A program made the position numbers and the translations under genes. Shown here piece by piece: positions 47,900 through 61,370 of a stretch of DNA of 64,000 nt. The DNA is from Monodelphis domestica (lineage: Eukaryota > Chordata > Mammalia > Didelphimorphia > Didelphidae). The notes below the pieces were generated by a model. It was not told where the DNA came from, did no database searches, and was given only the letters and a program-made list of their open reading frames with translations. The first letter of the stretch is position 1; every line of letters starts with the position of its first letter. Location of the stretch: the NCBI RefSeq assembly GCF_027887165.1, contig NC_077230.1:33741351-33805350 (forward strand), written 5' to 3'.

Positions 47900-49215
47900 A
47901 CTCCAAGATCCCTTCCTCACAGACTTCTGGACTTTAATATCAAGAAGGAAACAATAAGTAAATTAGGTGAACACAGAATAGTATACCTGGTAGACCTTTT
48001 GGAAGGGAAAGATTTTAAAACCAAGCAGGACATAGAAAGAGTCACAAAATATAAAATAAATAATTTTGTCTACATCAAATTAAAAAGTTTTTGTACAAAG
48101 AAAACCAATGTAACTAAAATCAGAAGGGTAACAACAAATTGGGAAACAATCTTCATAAAAACTCTGACAAAGGTTTAATTACTCAAATTTACAAAGAGCT
48201 AAATCAATTGTACAAAAAACCAAGCCATTCTCCAATTGATGAATGGGCAAGGGACATGAACAGGCAGTTCTCAGCCAAAGAAATCAAAACTATTAATAAG
48301 CACATGAAAAAGTGTTCTACATCTCTTATAATCAGAGAGATGCAAATCAAAACAACTCTGAGGTATCACGTCACACCTAGCTGATTGGCTAACATAACAG
48401 CTATGAAAAATAGTGAATGCTGGAGTGGATGTGGCAAAGTAGGTACACTAATTCATTGCTGGTGGACTTGAGAATTAATCCAACCATTCTGGAGGGCAAT
48501 TTGGAACTATGCCCAAAGGGCAATAAAAGAATGTCTGCCCTTTGATCCAGCCATAGCACTACTGGGCTTGTACCCCAAAGAGATAATAAGGAAAAAGACT
48601 TGTACAAGAATATTCATAGCTGCACTCTTTGTGGTGGCCAAAAATTGGAAAATGAAGGGATGCCCTTCAATTGGGGAATGGCTGAACAAATTGTGGTATA
48701 TGTTGGTGATGGAATACTATTGTGCTAAAAGGAATAATAAAGTGGAGGAATTCCATAGAGACTGGAACAACCTCCAGGAAGTGATGCAGAAGGAAAGGAG
48801 AAGAACCAGGAAAACATTGTACACAGAGACTGATACATTGTGGTACAATCGAAGGTAATGGACTTCTCCATTAGTGGAGATGCAATGTCCATGAACAATC
48901 TGCAGGGATCTAAAAAACACTATCCACAAGCAGAAGATACACTGTGGGTGTAAAAATACCGATGAAAAGCAACTGCTTGACTACAGGGGTGGAGGGGATA
49001 TGACTGAGGAGAGACTCTAAATGAACACTCCAATGCAAATACCAACAACATGGAAATTGGTTTGAATCAAGAACACATGTGATACCCAGTGGAATTGTGT
49101 GTTGCCTGTGGGAGAGGTGGTGGGAGTGGGGGAGGGAAGAAAAGAAAATGATCTTTGTTTCCAATGAATAATGTTTGGAAATGACCAAATAAAAATTAAA
49201 AAATAAATAAAAATA
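47900..49215 (+). repeat. L1 3' end, sense
   Basis: ORF2 C-terminal region in long open stretches ([12 protein letters not shown]-type text near 48690) followed by 3' UTR 'gtgggggagggaagaaaag' and an A-rich tail. One of the younger L1s here, 5' truncated. Confidence 0.85.
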
Positions 49216-49849
49216 AAACCCTTTTCTCTCCCTACTCAAGTTTGGGGGAACTCAGGCTTTGGCAGCCTGAGCCCCCTGCTAGTCAAGTTGACTGACCCTG
49301 GGTTTGGCCCCTTGGCCACAGTTCAGAAACAGGGCAACAGGAGCTGAGGTAAAGCCTGACAGAATCAAAATGCCTTTTTTCAGGTTTCTCTTCTCTCAGT
49401 CCCTTCAATTGAGAAGTGTTGGGGGGAAATTTCCTGTCACAAGCAGGAAAAAGTGGGTAACCCTCAGGATAAAGTCTTATTCCACCTTCTCTCTTCAGCT
49501 TCTCCCCACTGAAAGACCAATTGCTCTTCTGAAGATAACCTTCTCTTCCTCAAGATTCCAACCTCCTGCTCCTGGTGCCCCTTCCCCAATGAAGTGATCA
49601 GATCCACACACTCTTCAGCCTGGCACTTTTTGTTTAGTGCCTGCCTCTGTCACAAGATCTAATGTTGGGCATTTTAAGTGAAAAATTCAATTATTTAGTT
49701 TTTTATTTAAAATTATTCATCTAGTGTGTCATAGAATGATTGAAAATATTTCTTTATTCTGAACTTAAGCATTACATAAAGTGAGCATGTCTCAAAGTAG
49801 AAAAGTGGTTTGTATATAGAATTAAGAATCTCTAACATATGGAGCTAGA
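49216..49849. other. Spacer, C+G-richer segment
   Basis: Bases 49216-49640 are unlike the surrounding AT-rich DNA. The open frame at 49304-49597 has no resemblance I know. It may belong to an LTR or L1 5' region. Nothing firm. Confidence 0.35.
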
Positions 49850-51936
49850 ATTATTTTTATTGGTATATAATACATTCAAAATGTTTCTTTCAAATTTATC
49901 CTGTTTCTATGGTTTATAAAAAGGTTAATTCTAGGCTTCCTTCTGTTATCTTTTATGGAGATCCTAGGTTTTTTTTTTTTTATAAGAACCCAATATTTGA
50001 TCAATTACCCCAAATCTATACCACTGAGTCTCCAATGTCTCTTAGACAGTACCATAATGTTGAGATGATCACTGCTTTATAGTACAGTTTAAGATCTGGT
50101 ACTGGTAGGCTCCCACCATTCACATTTTTCCCCCATTAGTCCCCTTGATATTCCTTTGTACTTCCAGATGAATTTTGTAATTATTTTTTCGAGTTCAATA
50201 AAATAGTTTTTTTAGTAGTTTTATTAATATGGTACTGAAAAAGTAAATTAATTTTTAGGTAGGAAGTATCATTTTATTATGTTAATTCATCCTAGCCATG
50301 AGTCATTGTACTTTCCCAATTATTTAGATCTAGTTTTAATTGTGTGTTTTGTAATTGGGTTCATATAATTCCTGCTTGTCTTGGCAAGTAGATTGCTAAA
50401 TATTTTATATTGTCTAGGGCAATTAAAATGAAATTTCTTTTTCTAAGTCTTGCTGCTGAATTATTGTTGGAAATATGGCTGGCAGAGGGTTTCTCCCACT
50501 CCCATCTTCTGTGCTAGTTTTGTTGATTTCAGAATCTTAGCAGTAGATAGAAAGCAAACAAGAACAGTTCTAACTTTCAGAAACTGGTTGGGCCTGTGTC
50601 TTTGGGCTGAATTGAGAAGAGGCACTCGGAATCAGGACTGGGAAGCCAACACTCCTCCCACCTCCAACACCAGGAAGGAAGTAACAACCAGGCAGGAATA
50701 AGGGCTAGTCACAAGACCCAACTGCCACTCCCAGTTGCCCCTTCCCCCACCAACTATCAGTCTTGTTTCCTTTCCAAATAGCCTTCTTACCCTTCCCCCT
50801 AACTTTTTGATTTTAGTCAGTCTCTCTCTTTTCCCCTCCCTAATGTTACTCCTTTTCCAATGTCCTCCCCTCTTATTTATTCCCCTCTTACTATAGTGCC
50901 TTTTAAATGACCCCCCAACCTCTCCCTCTCTTGTGTAGCTCCCCTCCCCACATGCCCATTTATTATCCTTCTACTTCTCCATAAGAAACAATACAATTCT
51001 CTGCCCCAATGGATCTGATTGTTCTCTCTCTGAGTCAATTTCAGTGTGTATAAGATTTAAGTATTACATGTTGCCAAACTCTTCCATTCTTCCATTGAAT
51101 TGATCTTCTCCCCCTCCCCCGTGAGCTTCTTTATGAAAAATATATTTACCCCATTTTATCTCTTTTCCAATTTCTCTTAGTATTAACCTATGTTTACACC
51201 TAGTTTTTTAAATACATTTTGACATATCATCCTATACAGTTTGTCACTGTACCCTCTTTCTAGCTAACCTGATGAAAATAACATTTTTTAAGTGTTATCA
51301 ATATCTTTTCTTATAGAAATACAAATCATTTTTACCTCATTGGGTCCCTTAAAAAGTTTGGTTTTCTTTCTTTTTTCTTTCTTACCTTTTGGTGATTCTC
51401 TTGAGTTCTGTTTTGGGGTATGACATTTTCTGCATAAGTCAGGTCTTTCCTTTAGGAATGCTTGGAAGTCTTTTTAAAATTAAATTACCAAAATTTCCAG
51501 TGCATGACTATAATCAATATTGCTGGGTAGTTGATTCTTGGTTGTAGACCCAGTTTCTTCATATTCTGTAATATCATATTTTTTGCCTTGCAGTCCATCA
51601 GAGTGGATGCAGCCAGTTCCTGTGTTATCCTAACTGTGCATCCATGATATCTGAATGGTTTCTTTGTACCATCTTTTCCTTAATCTGGAAGTTCTTGAAC
51701 TTGGCTATAACATTCCTTGGTGTTGTCAATTAGCTATTAAATGCAGCTGGTGGTCTGTGGATTCTTTCAATCTCTACTTTATCCTCTTGTTCAAGAATGC
51801 CTGAGCAGTTTTCTTGAATAATTTCCTGTAGAATGATATCCAGACTTTTTTCTTTGGTCATGATTTTCTGGTAGTCCAATGTTTCTTAAATTGTCTCTTC
51901 TGGATCTATTTTTTAGGTCTTTTTTCCCAACGATCC
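49850..51936 (-). repeat. L1 fragments, antisense, directly before copy C
   Basis: Bases 49850-50470 are antisense ORF2 ('actgctttatagtacagttt', 'atctggtactggtaggctcc'). Bases about 51360-51936 are antisense ORF1 and match 3150-3560 ('ttcttgaacttggctataac' versus 'ttctggaatttggttatag'). The part between is C-rich and less clear. The L1 text runs to within about 15 bases of the exon at 51952. Confidence 0.75.
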
Positions 51937-51951
51937 CTTTTTCTTCTGCAG

Positions 51952-52048
51952 AGAACTGGAATTAAAAAATGAAGAGATGGAATTGAAAAGAATAATAGAA
52001 GAAGAAGGTCAGAAATATAAAAAAGACCTCAAGGAAATTGATGAAAGT
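51952..52048 (+). CDS. Copy C exon 6 equivalent: coiled-coil-like exon
   Basis: The acceptor is ttcttctgcag and the donor gtgaga, phases 2 in and 0 out. ELKNEEMELKRIIEEEGQ then KYKKDLKEIDES is a good heptad-like charged helix. It aligns with gene B exon 6 but is three codons longer and more clearly coiled, closer to a neurabin coiled coil than B itself. Confidence 0.65.
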
Positions 52049-52055
52049 GTGAGAG

Positions 52056-52060
52056 TACAG

Positions 52061-52114
<54 letters not shown>

Positions 52115-52119
52115 CTGTA
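52056..52119. repeat. Perfect 64-base palindrome with (TA)23 core
   Basis: Left arm tacagttca (52056-52064), (TA)23 (52065-52110), right arm tgaactgta (52111-52119). The arms are exact reverse complements. It starts 7 bases after the splice donor of the exon ending at 52048. Confidence 0.9.
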
Positions 52120-53177
52120 TCTATGATTAAAAACCCAGTGTCTGGCTCACATATTTTCCCTCTTCTTTGTGAATAAAATCTAAATTCTGTGACTTCCAAA
52201 CTGAAACCAGAGGGGTTCTACAATTAATATCCAGCGTACCTTGAAATAAATCTTATTATATATACATATATGCATATAAATCTCATATACTCACAGCTTA
52301 ACAAAGGACCAGACACATAAAAAGCATTTAATAAAGGTCATTTTTTTCTTTCTATATACACATGACAAGATGTATAAATATATACATACACACATTTATA
52401 TATGTGTCTCTGTGTGTGTAACTTACATCTATATATACACCTCTATCAAAGAACAGGATACATTTTTATCAAAACTCTCCTAACATCATTCTAACTGCAA
52501 ATGGTCTGGTCCCTGTAATTTCCCAGTTCTTATGGCACTTTCACTAATTTTGTCTTTGAACATCTTTACTAGTCCATTCTACAAAATTATAATCTCCCTG
52601 GAGACAGAATCTGTCTTTTCCCTTTCATATACAATACTACACACAGAGAGTGGTTTCATTTTATAATATTAAGAAGGAAGACCTACAATGAAGTCCTCCT
52701 TTTAATGTCCATCCTGGATGTCTAAACCTCACCAAGTTGGTAACATCTTAGTGCTCTGGGAAACTCTCTGCAACTAGAGAGCAATGGAAGTGACACTTTC
52801 CTTCAAAAAGTTAATTCTTCACTGGGAGATCTTTTTGCCTTTGAATTCTATCCCTAACCTCATCTACTATGTCTATTCCTATCCCCTTTCCCTTTCCAAT
52901 CCCCATTTCGACCTCTATAAGAATGTCTATCCCTATCCCTAACTTCATGTTAATCCTTAAATCTATTTTGATTATTATTCCCTGACAACCTATTAATGGA
53001 ATTTGTGTATAAGTCTTTTTCATGTATAGTATTAAGGGGTTAATTGGAGAGCAGAGAGGCCAGATAAGTGGCTAGCAGGTACAAATGAGTTATTTATGGA
53101 ATAGTTATGAATGCTGGAGAAAAAAAGGATTGAATAAATTGAAATTAATAGAATTATTATGGTTGCACAAATTTCAG

Positions 53178-53310
53178 ACTAACAACTTGATAGAGAAACT
53201 TAAAAAATACGTGAACATATCTGAAGTGAATATCGGAAATCAGCCTGAGGAGACAGTAAAAGAAGATATAACAACAGGGCAATTATTGGCCGCAGAGGAT
53301 ATCAGTTTAG
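53178..53310 (+). CDS. Copy C exon 7 equivalent: linker exon
   Basis: The acceptor is aaatttcag and the donor gtaaga, phases 0 in and 1 out. NNLIEKLKKYVNISEVNIG, then EDITTGQLLAAEDISL. It shares GQLLA and the following acidic residues with gene B exon 7, which has 26 codons more in the middle. It lies just before the point (53325) where the window's first base recurs. Confidence 0.7.
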
Positions 53311-53513
53311 GTAAGAGTTTGATTCTTGATTAGGCTGAAAGGAATCAATTAGTGTCAAGAAAAGAGGCAGCAGAGGTTATAATGTAAATATGGAATTTTA
53401 GCTGATAAACATTCTGTTGGTCTATTAACACAAATATTTTTAATTTTTTAATTGTACAATTTTAATTTTAAATTAAAAAATTTTTTAAAATTAAAAAAAA
53501 TTTAAATGTTACA

Positions 53514-56500
53514 TGGAGAAACAATTTTTGACAAGTTTTTTTTTTTACCATTTTAAAATTCAGATTTGCTACTTACCCTCCTCCCGCTCCCAGACAAGAT
53601 GATTAATAGGAGAGAGGAGCATATACCCATACTTTCATGTTATACATACTTCCATGTTATTTCTGTCCATAGATGATAGAAGACACCTATCACTCTTACA
53701 ATATAAATCTCATGAAGGTTATATTATAGGAGCAGATGTCAGGTTTTGATCTGTCCTTAGCTTCTAAAATTCTGTCTTTGGCTACAGACACTATTTTCTT
53801 CATGAATCCCTTGCAGTTATCTTGGAGACTTACTTTACTGATAATGGCTTTAGTCCTTCACAGTTGATCATGGCAAAATACTTCTGTTACTATATACATT
53901 GTTCTTCTGGTTCTGTTCACTTTTTTCTGAACTCACTCTTTCACTGTTTTTTTATGGTACAATAGTATTTCATTATAACTATATAGAACAACTTGTTCAT
54001 TCTTCTCCCACATGATGAATAACCCCATAGTTACCAATTCTTTGCCACTACAAAAAAAGGTGCCAATAATATTTTGGTACAGTTAATTCCTTTTATTCTA
54101 TCTTTGATCCATTTGGGATACTAAGCCTGTAATGAGACTACCGGCTCAAAGGGTGTGCATAGTTGACTTTGGGTATGGTTCCCTATAGCTCTCAAGAATG
54201 GTTGTATCAGTTCATAGTTCCACCAACAGCATATCAGTGTTTCATTTTTCCCATGTCTCCTCCAACATTTATCATTTAAGTCAGTTTAGCTAATATGAAA
54301 GTTAAGAAGACATATCTCAGAATTGTTTTAATTTAACTTTCTCTCATCAGTAGTGATTTGGAGCATTTGTTCCTATAACTGAATAATTTTAATCTCTTCC
54401 TCTGAGAACTGCCTGTTGATATCTATTTCTTGATTGGGGAATGTTTTGTATTCTTATAAATTTGACTTGGTTCTCTATATATTTGAGAAATGAGGCTTTA
54501 GTCAGATACTTTATATAACCCCCCCCCCCATTGGTTGTTTCCTAGATTTGTTGTTTCCTTTCTCATTGGTTTTATTTCAGTAAAATCTTTTAAATTTAAT
54601 TAAATTAAAATACTTTTTTAAATTAAGTAAGCCATGATTTATATATTTGATTTATTTTTTCAGAAAACCAAATTTTTTTCTTATTTGTTAGTTCTATAGT
54701 TTTATTTCAATTTATTCATATCTCCCTTGATTTTCAGGATTTCCAAATTGCCGTTTAATTATGGGTTTTTAATTTGTTTTTTTTTATAGTTTTTTTACTT
54801 GCCTAAGCAATTAATTGATGTTCTGTTTCTCTATTTTATTAATATAAGCTATGAGATATGAATTTCCTTCTAAGTAGTGCTTGGTTACATCCCATAAATT
54901 TTGTTTGCATTCCATAAATGTTGTTAATGAAATTGTTATTTGTTTCTATGATTTAATCTTTGATCCATTTGCTCTTTAGGAAAAGATTATTTCTAATTCT
55001 AAAAATTAGTTTCTAATTTATTTTTAGTCTTCTGCATTTTGTGTCACTTTTCTAGCATTCTGGTCTGAAAAGTATGGATTTAATATTTCTGTTTCTATAC
55101 ATTTGGATGTGAGGCTTTTATGACCACTTATGTGGTTGATTTTTGTGAAAGTCACACATATTGCTGAGAAAAAGTGCATTCCTTTCTATTTCCCTTCAGT
55201 TTTCTCCAGAGGTCTATCATGTCTGGGTTTTCTAAAGTTCTCTTTACCTTCTTAACTTCTTTCTTGTTTATTTTCTGGTTGGATTTATCTACTTTTGAGA
55301 GGGGAACGTTGAGATATTCCCAACTAGTAATATTCTTATTTTATTTTTCCTTCTGTAACTTCTTTAATTCTTCCTTTATGAATATGGATGCTATGCCATT
55401 TGATGCATAAATGTTTAATAATGATATAATTTTCATTATCTATCAAACCTTTTATCATTATGATATTTCTTTCCTTATTTCCTTTGATCAGATCAGTCTT
55501 TGCTTTTGATTTGTCTGAAATCAGATTTGCTATCCTGGCTTTTATTACTTTATTTGAGGCATAGTATATGCTACTCCAGCCTCTTTTATTCTGTATGTGT
55601 TGTGTCCATGTTTTAAATGTGTTTCTTGTGGGCAGAATAATGTGGTGTTCTGGTGTTTAAACAATTCTGCTATCCTTTTCTGTTTTATGTGTAAGTTCAG
55701 TACATTCACATCCACATTCCATATTACTAATTGTGTTTTCATGCATCTTATTTTCCTTGTTTATTCTTCTCTTTCTCTCTTTTCAGCCTTTCCATGTTCA
55801 TACATGTTTTGTTATTGACTATCACCTCCCCCAATTCAACCCTCCTTTTTTGTTCACCCTCAACACCTTCTTCTCTCTAACCTCCTACTTCCCTATAGGG
55901 TAAGATAAGTTTCTACAGATGAATATGGCTGTTATTTCCTTTTTGAGCTAGTTCTGATGAGAGTAAGGTCCAATCAGAGTTAAAGCACATCTCCTCCACT
56001 GGATTTGCTGTTTATGTGCCTGTTAATGAGAAATAGTTTGCCTCCTTCTAGATCTCCTTTTCTCTCTTCTCCATTTATTCTTCTTTCCCATTCCCTTCCA
56101 TTTAATATCATCCCATCTTATTTAGCTTCCTTTCTTTGATGCATACCCCTTTTATTGCTCCAATATTAAGTATTTTAGATACTTTAATCTTAAGTATTAT
56201 TTTCAATATTAAGTATTTTAGATTCTTTAGCTTTAGCTTGCCTTTGAACTATTATAGATGTCTTAATTATTTTAATGATCATCTTGCCAGGTATGAATGA
56301 ACTCAATTCAACTTTCGCAAAACTATCAAGTATTATTCCTCTCTTGAGTTTTGAATTTAGTCATCAAATTTTGTTTTCAACTTTTTTGCATGAGAAAAGT
56401 CAAAATTTCTCTATATTTCATTAAAGAGCAGTTGTTACCTTTTGGAAGTTTAATCTTGGTTTTACTCGGTGTATAATTCTAGGTTGCAGTCCTTTGAATC

Positions 56501-58182
56501 TTTGCTTTTCAGAATGTCATATTCTGTGCCTTCCAGTCCTTTAATGTAAAAACTGCTATGTCCTGGAGAATCCTGACTATGGCTCCTCAATATTTAAAAT
56601 GTTTCCTTCTGGCAGCTTCTACTACTTTTTCTGTGGCCTGAGTGTTCTGGAATTTGGTTATAGTAGTACTGGGGTATTTTATTTTGGGTTTTCTTTCAGG
56701 AAGAGAATGGTGGATTCTCTCTATTTCTATTTCCCCCTCTTGTTTGAGGATATCGTAATATTCCCTGAGGACTTCTTAAAATATGGAATTCAGGATTTTC
56801 TATTGATCATGGTTTTCAGGTATTCTGATGATCTTCAGATGATTTCTCCTGGGTCTATTTTCTAGGCTGGTCATATTTACAATTGAAGTATTTCAGACTT
56901 TCTTCTATTTTTTTTTAATTTTGGATTTTGTTTTATTGTTTCTTGCTTATGGTTTCATTAACTTCTATCAGTCCAATTCTAATTTTAAGGAGTTTTCTTC
57001 CTTGAGTTCTTGGGTTTCCTTTTCCACTTGACTGTCTTTTCTTTAAAGGGTTGTTTCCTTCAGGTTCTGTTTTGTTTTTTTTTTTTGTTTTGGGTTTGTT
57101 TTTTTGTTTTGTTTGTTTGTTTATTGTTGTTGTTTGGTCTCTATTCCCATTTGGTGGATTCAATTAATTAGGAAGTTTTTTTCTTCAATGATTTTTTCCC
57201 CCAGATATTGAGTTTTTCAATTAATTCCCTTATATTTTTTAACTTCTTCCAGGGATTCTTTTTAAGATCTAAACTCCTTGCCCACTTTCTTTTGAGGCTT
57301 CACATGTTTAATTTATGGCATTGTTGTCCTCTTCTGAGCCCATATATTGATCTTCCTTGTCACTAAAGTACATTTCCCAGGTCAGTTTTTTCTTTTTTTA
57401 CTTGTTTTTCCATTTTTTTCTTTCCTTTGTAACCATATTTATCTTTTGAGATCCTTCTCTGTTCCTGGAGTAAAAGGGTATATTGTTCTAAGATTACAGA
57501 GTACTCTTCTCTGGTATTTGGTGTAGGACTAGCTGCCCTTGTTCCTCGTGGTTTGTCTGTCAAGGAGACAGCAGTACTGGCATGTTCTGGGGAGGTTGGC
57601 AACTGTTTCATCCAACTATATTTAGCATAATGACTTACCAGTTCCCCCATTGTTTTGTGGGTTAGTCTGGTCCCCGCTATGTTGCTTCACTGCCCCTACC
57701 AAGTAGCCTGGGTGGAGAAGGCTCCCTGTTTTGATTTCTACTGCCCCAGGCTTTCCCCCACCACATGTAAGTAAGCAAATTACTTCACTGTAGTTCTAGT
57801 TCCCCCTTCTTGCATCCCTGTAACCTCAAGATTCTTTTGCCATTTGGAAGTGGATAGTTCATTGTTAATTCTAGTTCCATCTTTACTCCTTTGGAGTCCC
57901 AAGGCTCTGATGTCACATGAGAGTTTGAAGGTTCCTTACCTTCTCTACCTGTATAGAGTGACCCCATCTGGGTTCCAGGATCTGCCAGTACTATCAGATT
58001 GCTCTCTTCTCTTACCTACAGTGAGATGTTCCTCCAGCTTTTCTTTGTTTTGAGGCAATTTGTTTTCTTTTGTTTTTGCATTGAGGAAATGGAGTGCCTT
58101 TTCTTCCTACATCTTATCTTTCAGCATGCAACTTTTGTCTTCATGCAAAATCTGAATAAAAGTGAAGAGGGCAGTTCTAAAG
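53514..58182 (-). repeat. LINE-1, antisense, internally deleted (copy C)
   Basis: Same insertion as at 190-4860, with the endonuclease start at 55742-55545 (VNVLNLHIKQKRIAEL) and the same missing reverse transcriptase region. Differs from copy A by scattered changes and by length of the T/G-rich tract near 57070-57135. Confidence 0.85.
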
Positions 58183-61100
58183 AGAGGAAGCTGCTGAGGT
58201 ATCTATATCCATAAATGTACATATTCACATATGTACACACATATACATCCATATATACATATACATATCTATATGTCTGTACATATATGCATGTGTGAGC
58301 ATAGAATGCCTTCCGCATGTTAAAGATTTTTTTTCATAGACATTGAAAATGTTTTTTTTACCAAGAACTCCTTGAGAGCAGAGATTGACTTTTTTGTCTT
58401 TTTCTGTATCCTTGGTGCTGTACCTGGAACACTTGAGGCACTTACTAATGATTGTTGACTTATTCAAAACCTAGAATTTATTTTTTTAAGATATATTATC
58501 TATATAAAGAAGAATGTGCATTTTTGAAAGACTTTCAAGTTTTTGAACTATAACACTCAAGGATGAGATAGAACATTTTATTATCCCTATTACTACAAGA
58601 GGAAACTAAGAATCACAGCTGATGATTACCTTTGGCTTATATGTTTCTGTGCCAAGAATAATCCCATGTGCCTTACCACCAAGTTTATACTCTGCCTGAT
58701 TATTAGTAAATTTTCTGGGAAAAAGAAACATATAGACATACACACACAAATACACATACAAATGGTATCTAGGCTGGTGCAAAAACTGAAGCTAGTGAGC
58801 GGGGAAAAGATTGCAAAAACAGAAAATTACTCATAAATTTATAAATTACCTATCGTTAAGATCAACGCTGCCATACTCTTAAGAGATGTGCATTATACAA
58901 TGTCACATGCATCTGATTTCTTTTAATGTAAAATACTCTCTGTAAGGCTTATTATCTTGTTTTATCTTCATGACAACTCTGTGGAGGAGGTTACATAAAT
59001 ATCATTTTCCAGATTTTATGGAAAACAAAAACAGGAAGATTCTGGAAATAAGACAGTACTTGTTCAAGTACACCCAGCTAGTAAATGGACAAGCCAAGAT
59101 TCTGTAGAAAGAATGCATTGTCACTTTAAAGATATATTACAGAATCCAAATTGTAAGAAGGAATGGAATACATTCTCTCCCTAGTTAATCTGTGTCACCC
59201 TAAGATTTTATTAAGCGTGGGACTCACTCTAATTCCCTACTTAAAATGAATGTGTAAACTCTAGCTTGAGTCTCTAGCTGCCTTTCTAATGAGACTCACC
59301 ATCACCTTTGTCAGAGTTATGCAGAAAGTGAGGCAGGTCAAGATTCTTTTGAGAAAAGTGAGGTGGGGGGAGGATTCAGTCTATTTCGCCTTCTGCAGAT
59401 TTGACTATACCATTTACTAGCTGTTTGGAACTTTGAACAACTTATTTAACTACTCATGTTCTTTAAATCTCATATGAAAAGTAGTACTGTGAGAACACCA
59501 ATCTGACCTTTCGGTGTACATAGTTTCAAAGGAGAAATGCTTGGAAAAAATATTGGACAAATTAAATAAAGAAGTATTATATATACATTTACATATACAT
59601 ATAAATATATACATATTCTGAAAAGAATGAGTTCCACATACCAACCAGTGAAGTTTTTTAAAGAATACAGTTCTTTCAGAACAAAAATGACACAATAGAG
59701 AAAAGAGAAATGGATCCTATTTTGACTCTGGCAAAGGCTTAAAAGTACTGGTGAATTTGGAACAATGAATGCCCAGGTGCCAAGAAGAGGAAAAGATCAT
59801 GAAAAAGTGGTTGGAATGGAACAGAGAGGATATTATAGAACAGAGATGATGTTATAAGCATCAGTGTTTGATATTAATAAACATTTTAATCACTGACATA
59901 GATAAAAAATAGATTCCATATGAAATTTGCAAATAATTTGTTTTAGCTATAATTTTCCCAAACCTAGTACTATGAAAAATATATTTTTGAATGTTTTAAA
60001 TGAATATTATTTTAGATATATCTGTATCTATCTCTTTCGATCTATATGACTGTCCATCTAAATTTAACTGTTGGCAAATAAGTTAGAGATGGCTTCCTTT
60101 CTTAGCTATAGATGTTAGACAACCTATATAGATGTTAGACAACCTATCTATATAGAAGGTTCATTAGAAATCACTTTCTTGGGTGTCATCATTTACCTGA
60201 ATTTGTCTGGTATTGTGAATATGACAACTTTTGGAGCATCATTGCCATTGCTAACAGCAGGCAATCTGGTTCAGCCTTTTGAGTCTGGGGTGAATGAGTC
60301 ACAGTGGGAAAGTGGATGATGCACTTCAGGGGCTGTTATTTTTTTGGCTGCTGAGTACCATTATTATGGTGATATGTTCAGTTGGTGTTCAGGGAGGGTT
60401 AGAACGTCTACTGTGAGAGCTTGCTGAATGCTTTTCAGGGCTGCTTATCCCCGTTTGGTGTCTACCTCTTTCCCAGCTCTTACCTGTGGCTCCAAGCTAT
60501 AGTTTTCAGCAGCAGCCTGTTAAAACTGTCCAGGCAGAGGTTTTAAGCTTGGATTTATGTCTAACTCTAGGCTTGTGAAGACCTCTCCTGCCAGAACAGA
60601 TGGATGAGGCAAAATTTGTTTCAGTAGCCATGAAGGTGGCTGAAGCAAACACTTTCGAGTGCTTAAAACTTGGACGGCTATTAGAGACACTGACATCATT
60701 CAGGTGCATTTTCAGTCATCCTGACTTTTGTCTTGCCACAGGATTTAGATGACTCTGGAAGAAAGAGTGAGGCTGACAACTCTGGGCAACTCACTTAAAT
60801 CCAATTCACACATAAGTTAAGATATTACCCTGTGATGTCACTGGTATTCTTTGAAATGAAGGATCACCACCATCACCACCAATTGATGGAACATATTTTT
60901 TATTGACTGAATCATCCTTTTATCTTCTTAAATCTAGCTTTGTTTTAAACTGCCCTTGCAGCTGGCTAATATTTTCTTGTAGATTCCAAATGATCAGTTT
61001 TTCAGGAGGAAGCTCATAATTTATCTATTTAATCCACTGATTTTGTAGGTGAGGAAAATGAAGCCCAGAGAATACATATAGATGACTAGCTCCCCTGCTA

Positions 61101-61267
61101 AGACTTCAAGTGTCTTGCCTCTAAATCCAATGCTCTATGTTCTTACCTCTGCATGATAATATAGAGGGTCATTAGCAATAGGAAGCAATTAAAGGTTGCT
61201 GTTGCCTCTGGTTAAACCTAGGAAGAAACTTATACTGTTCTACTCATTGAATTATTCATATTCTTAG
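58183..61267. other. Intron sequence of copy C before its exon-8 equivalent
   Basis: Counterpart of 4861-7957, with the L2-like end, MIR and CORE-SINE fragments. It lacks part of the CA-rich patch (near 58740-58760) that copy A has. No exon supported. Confidence 0.65.
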
Positions 61268-61370
61268 ATATCACAATTAAAAAAGAACAAGTAGAAGAAT
61301 TACTAGAACAGGAGATCAGCAGTGGCAAACCTGCAATGGGAAAAGCTCCAATGCAGTTTTCCTGGTTTTG
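61268..61370 (+). pseudogene. Copy C exon 8 equivalent with lost donor
   Basis: Open frame ITIKKEQVEELLEQEISS, then KAPMQFSWF. The base after the exon is T, so the donor reads ttaaga where copy A has gtaaga. The nearest GT is one base earlier (gttaag at 61370-61375) and would shift the frame by one. Splicing here should fail, shift or skip the exon. Skipping would join phase 1 to phase 2 and also break the frame. Confidence 0.75.
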
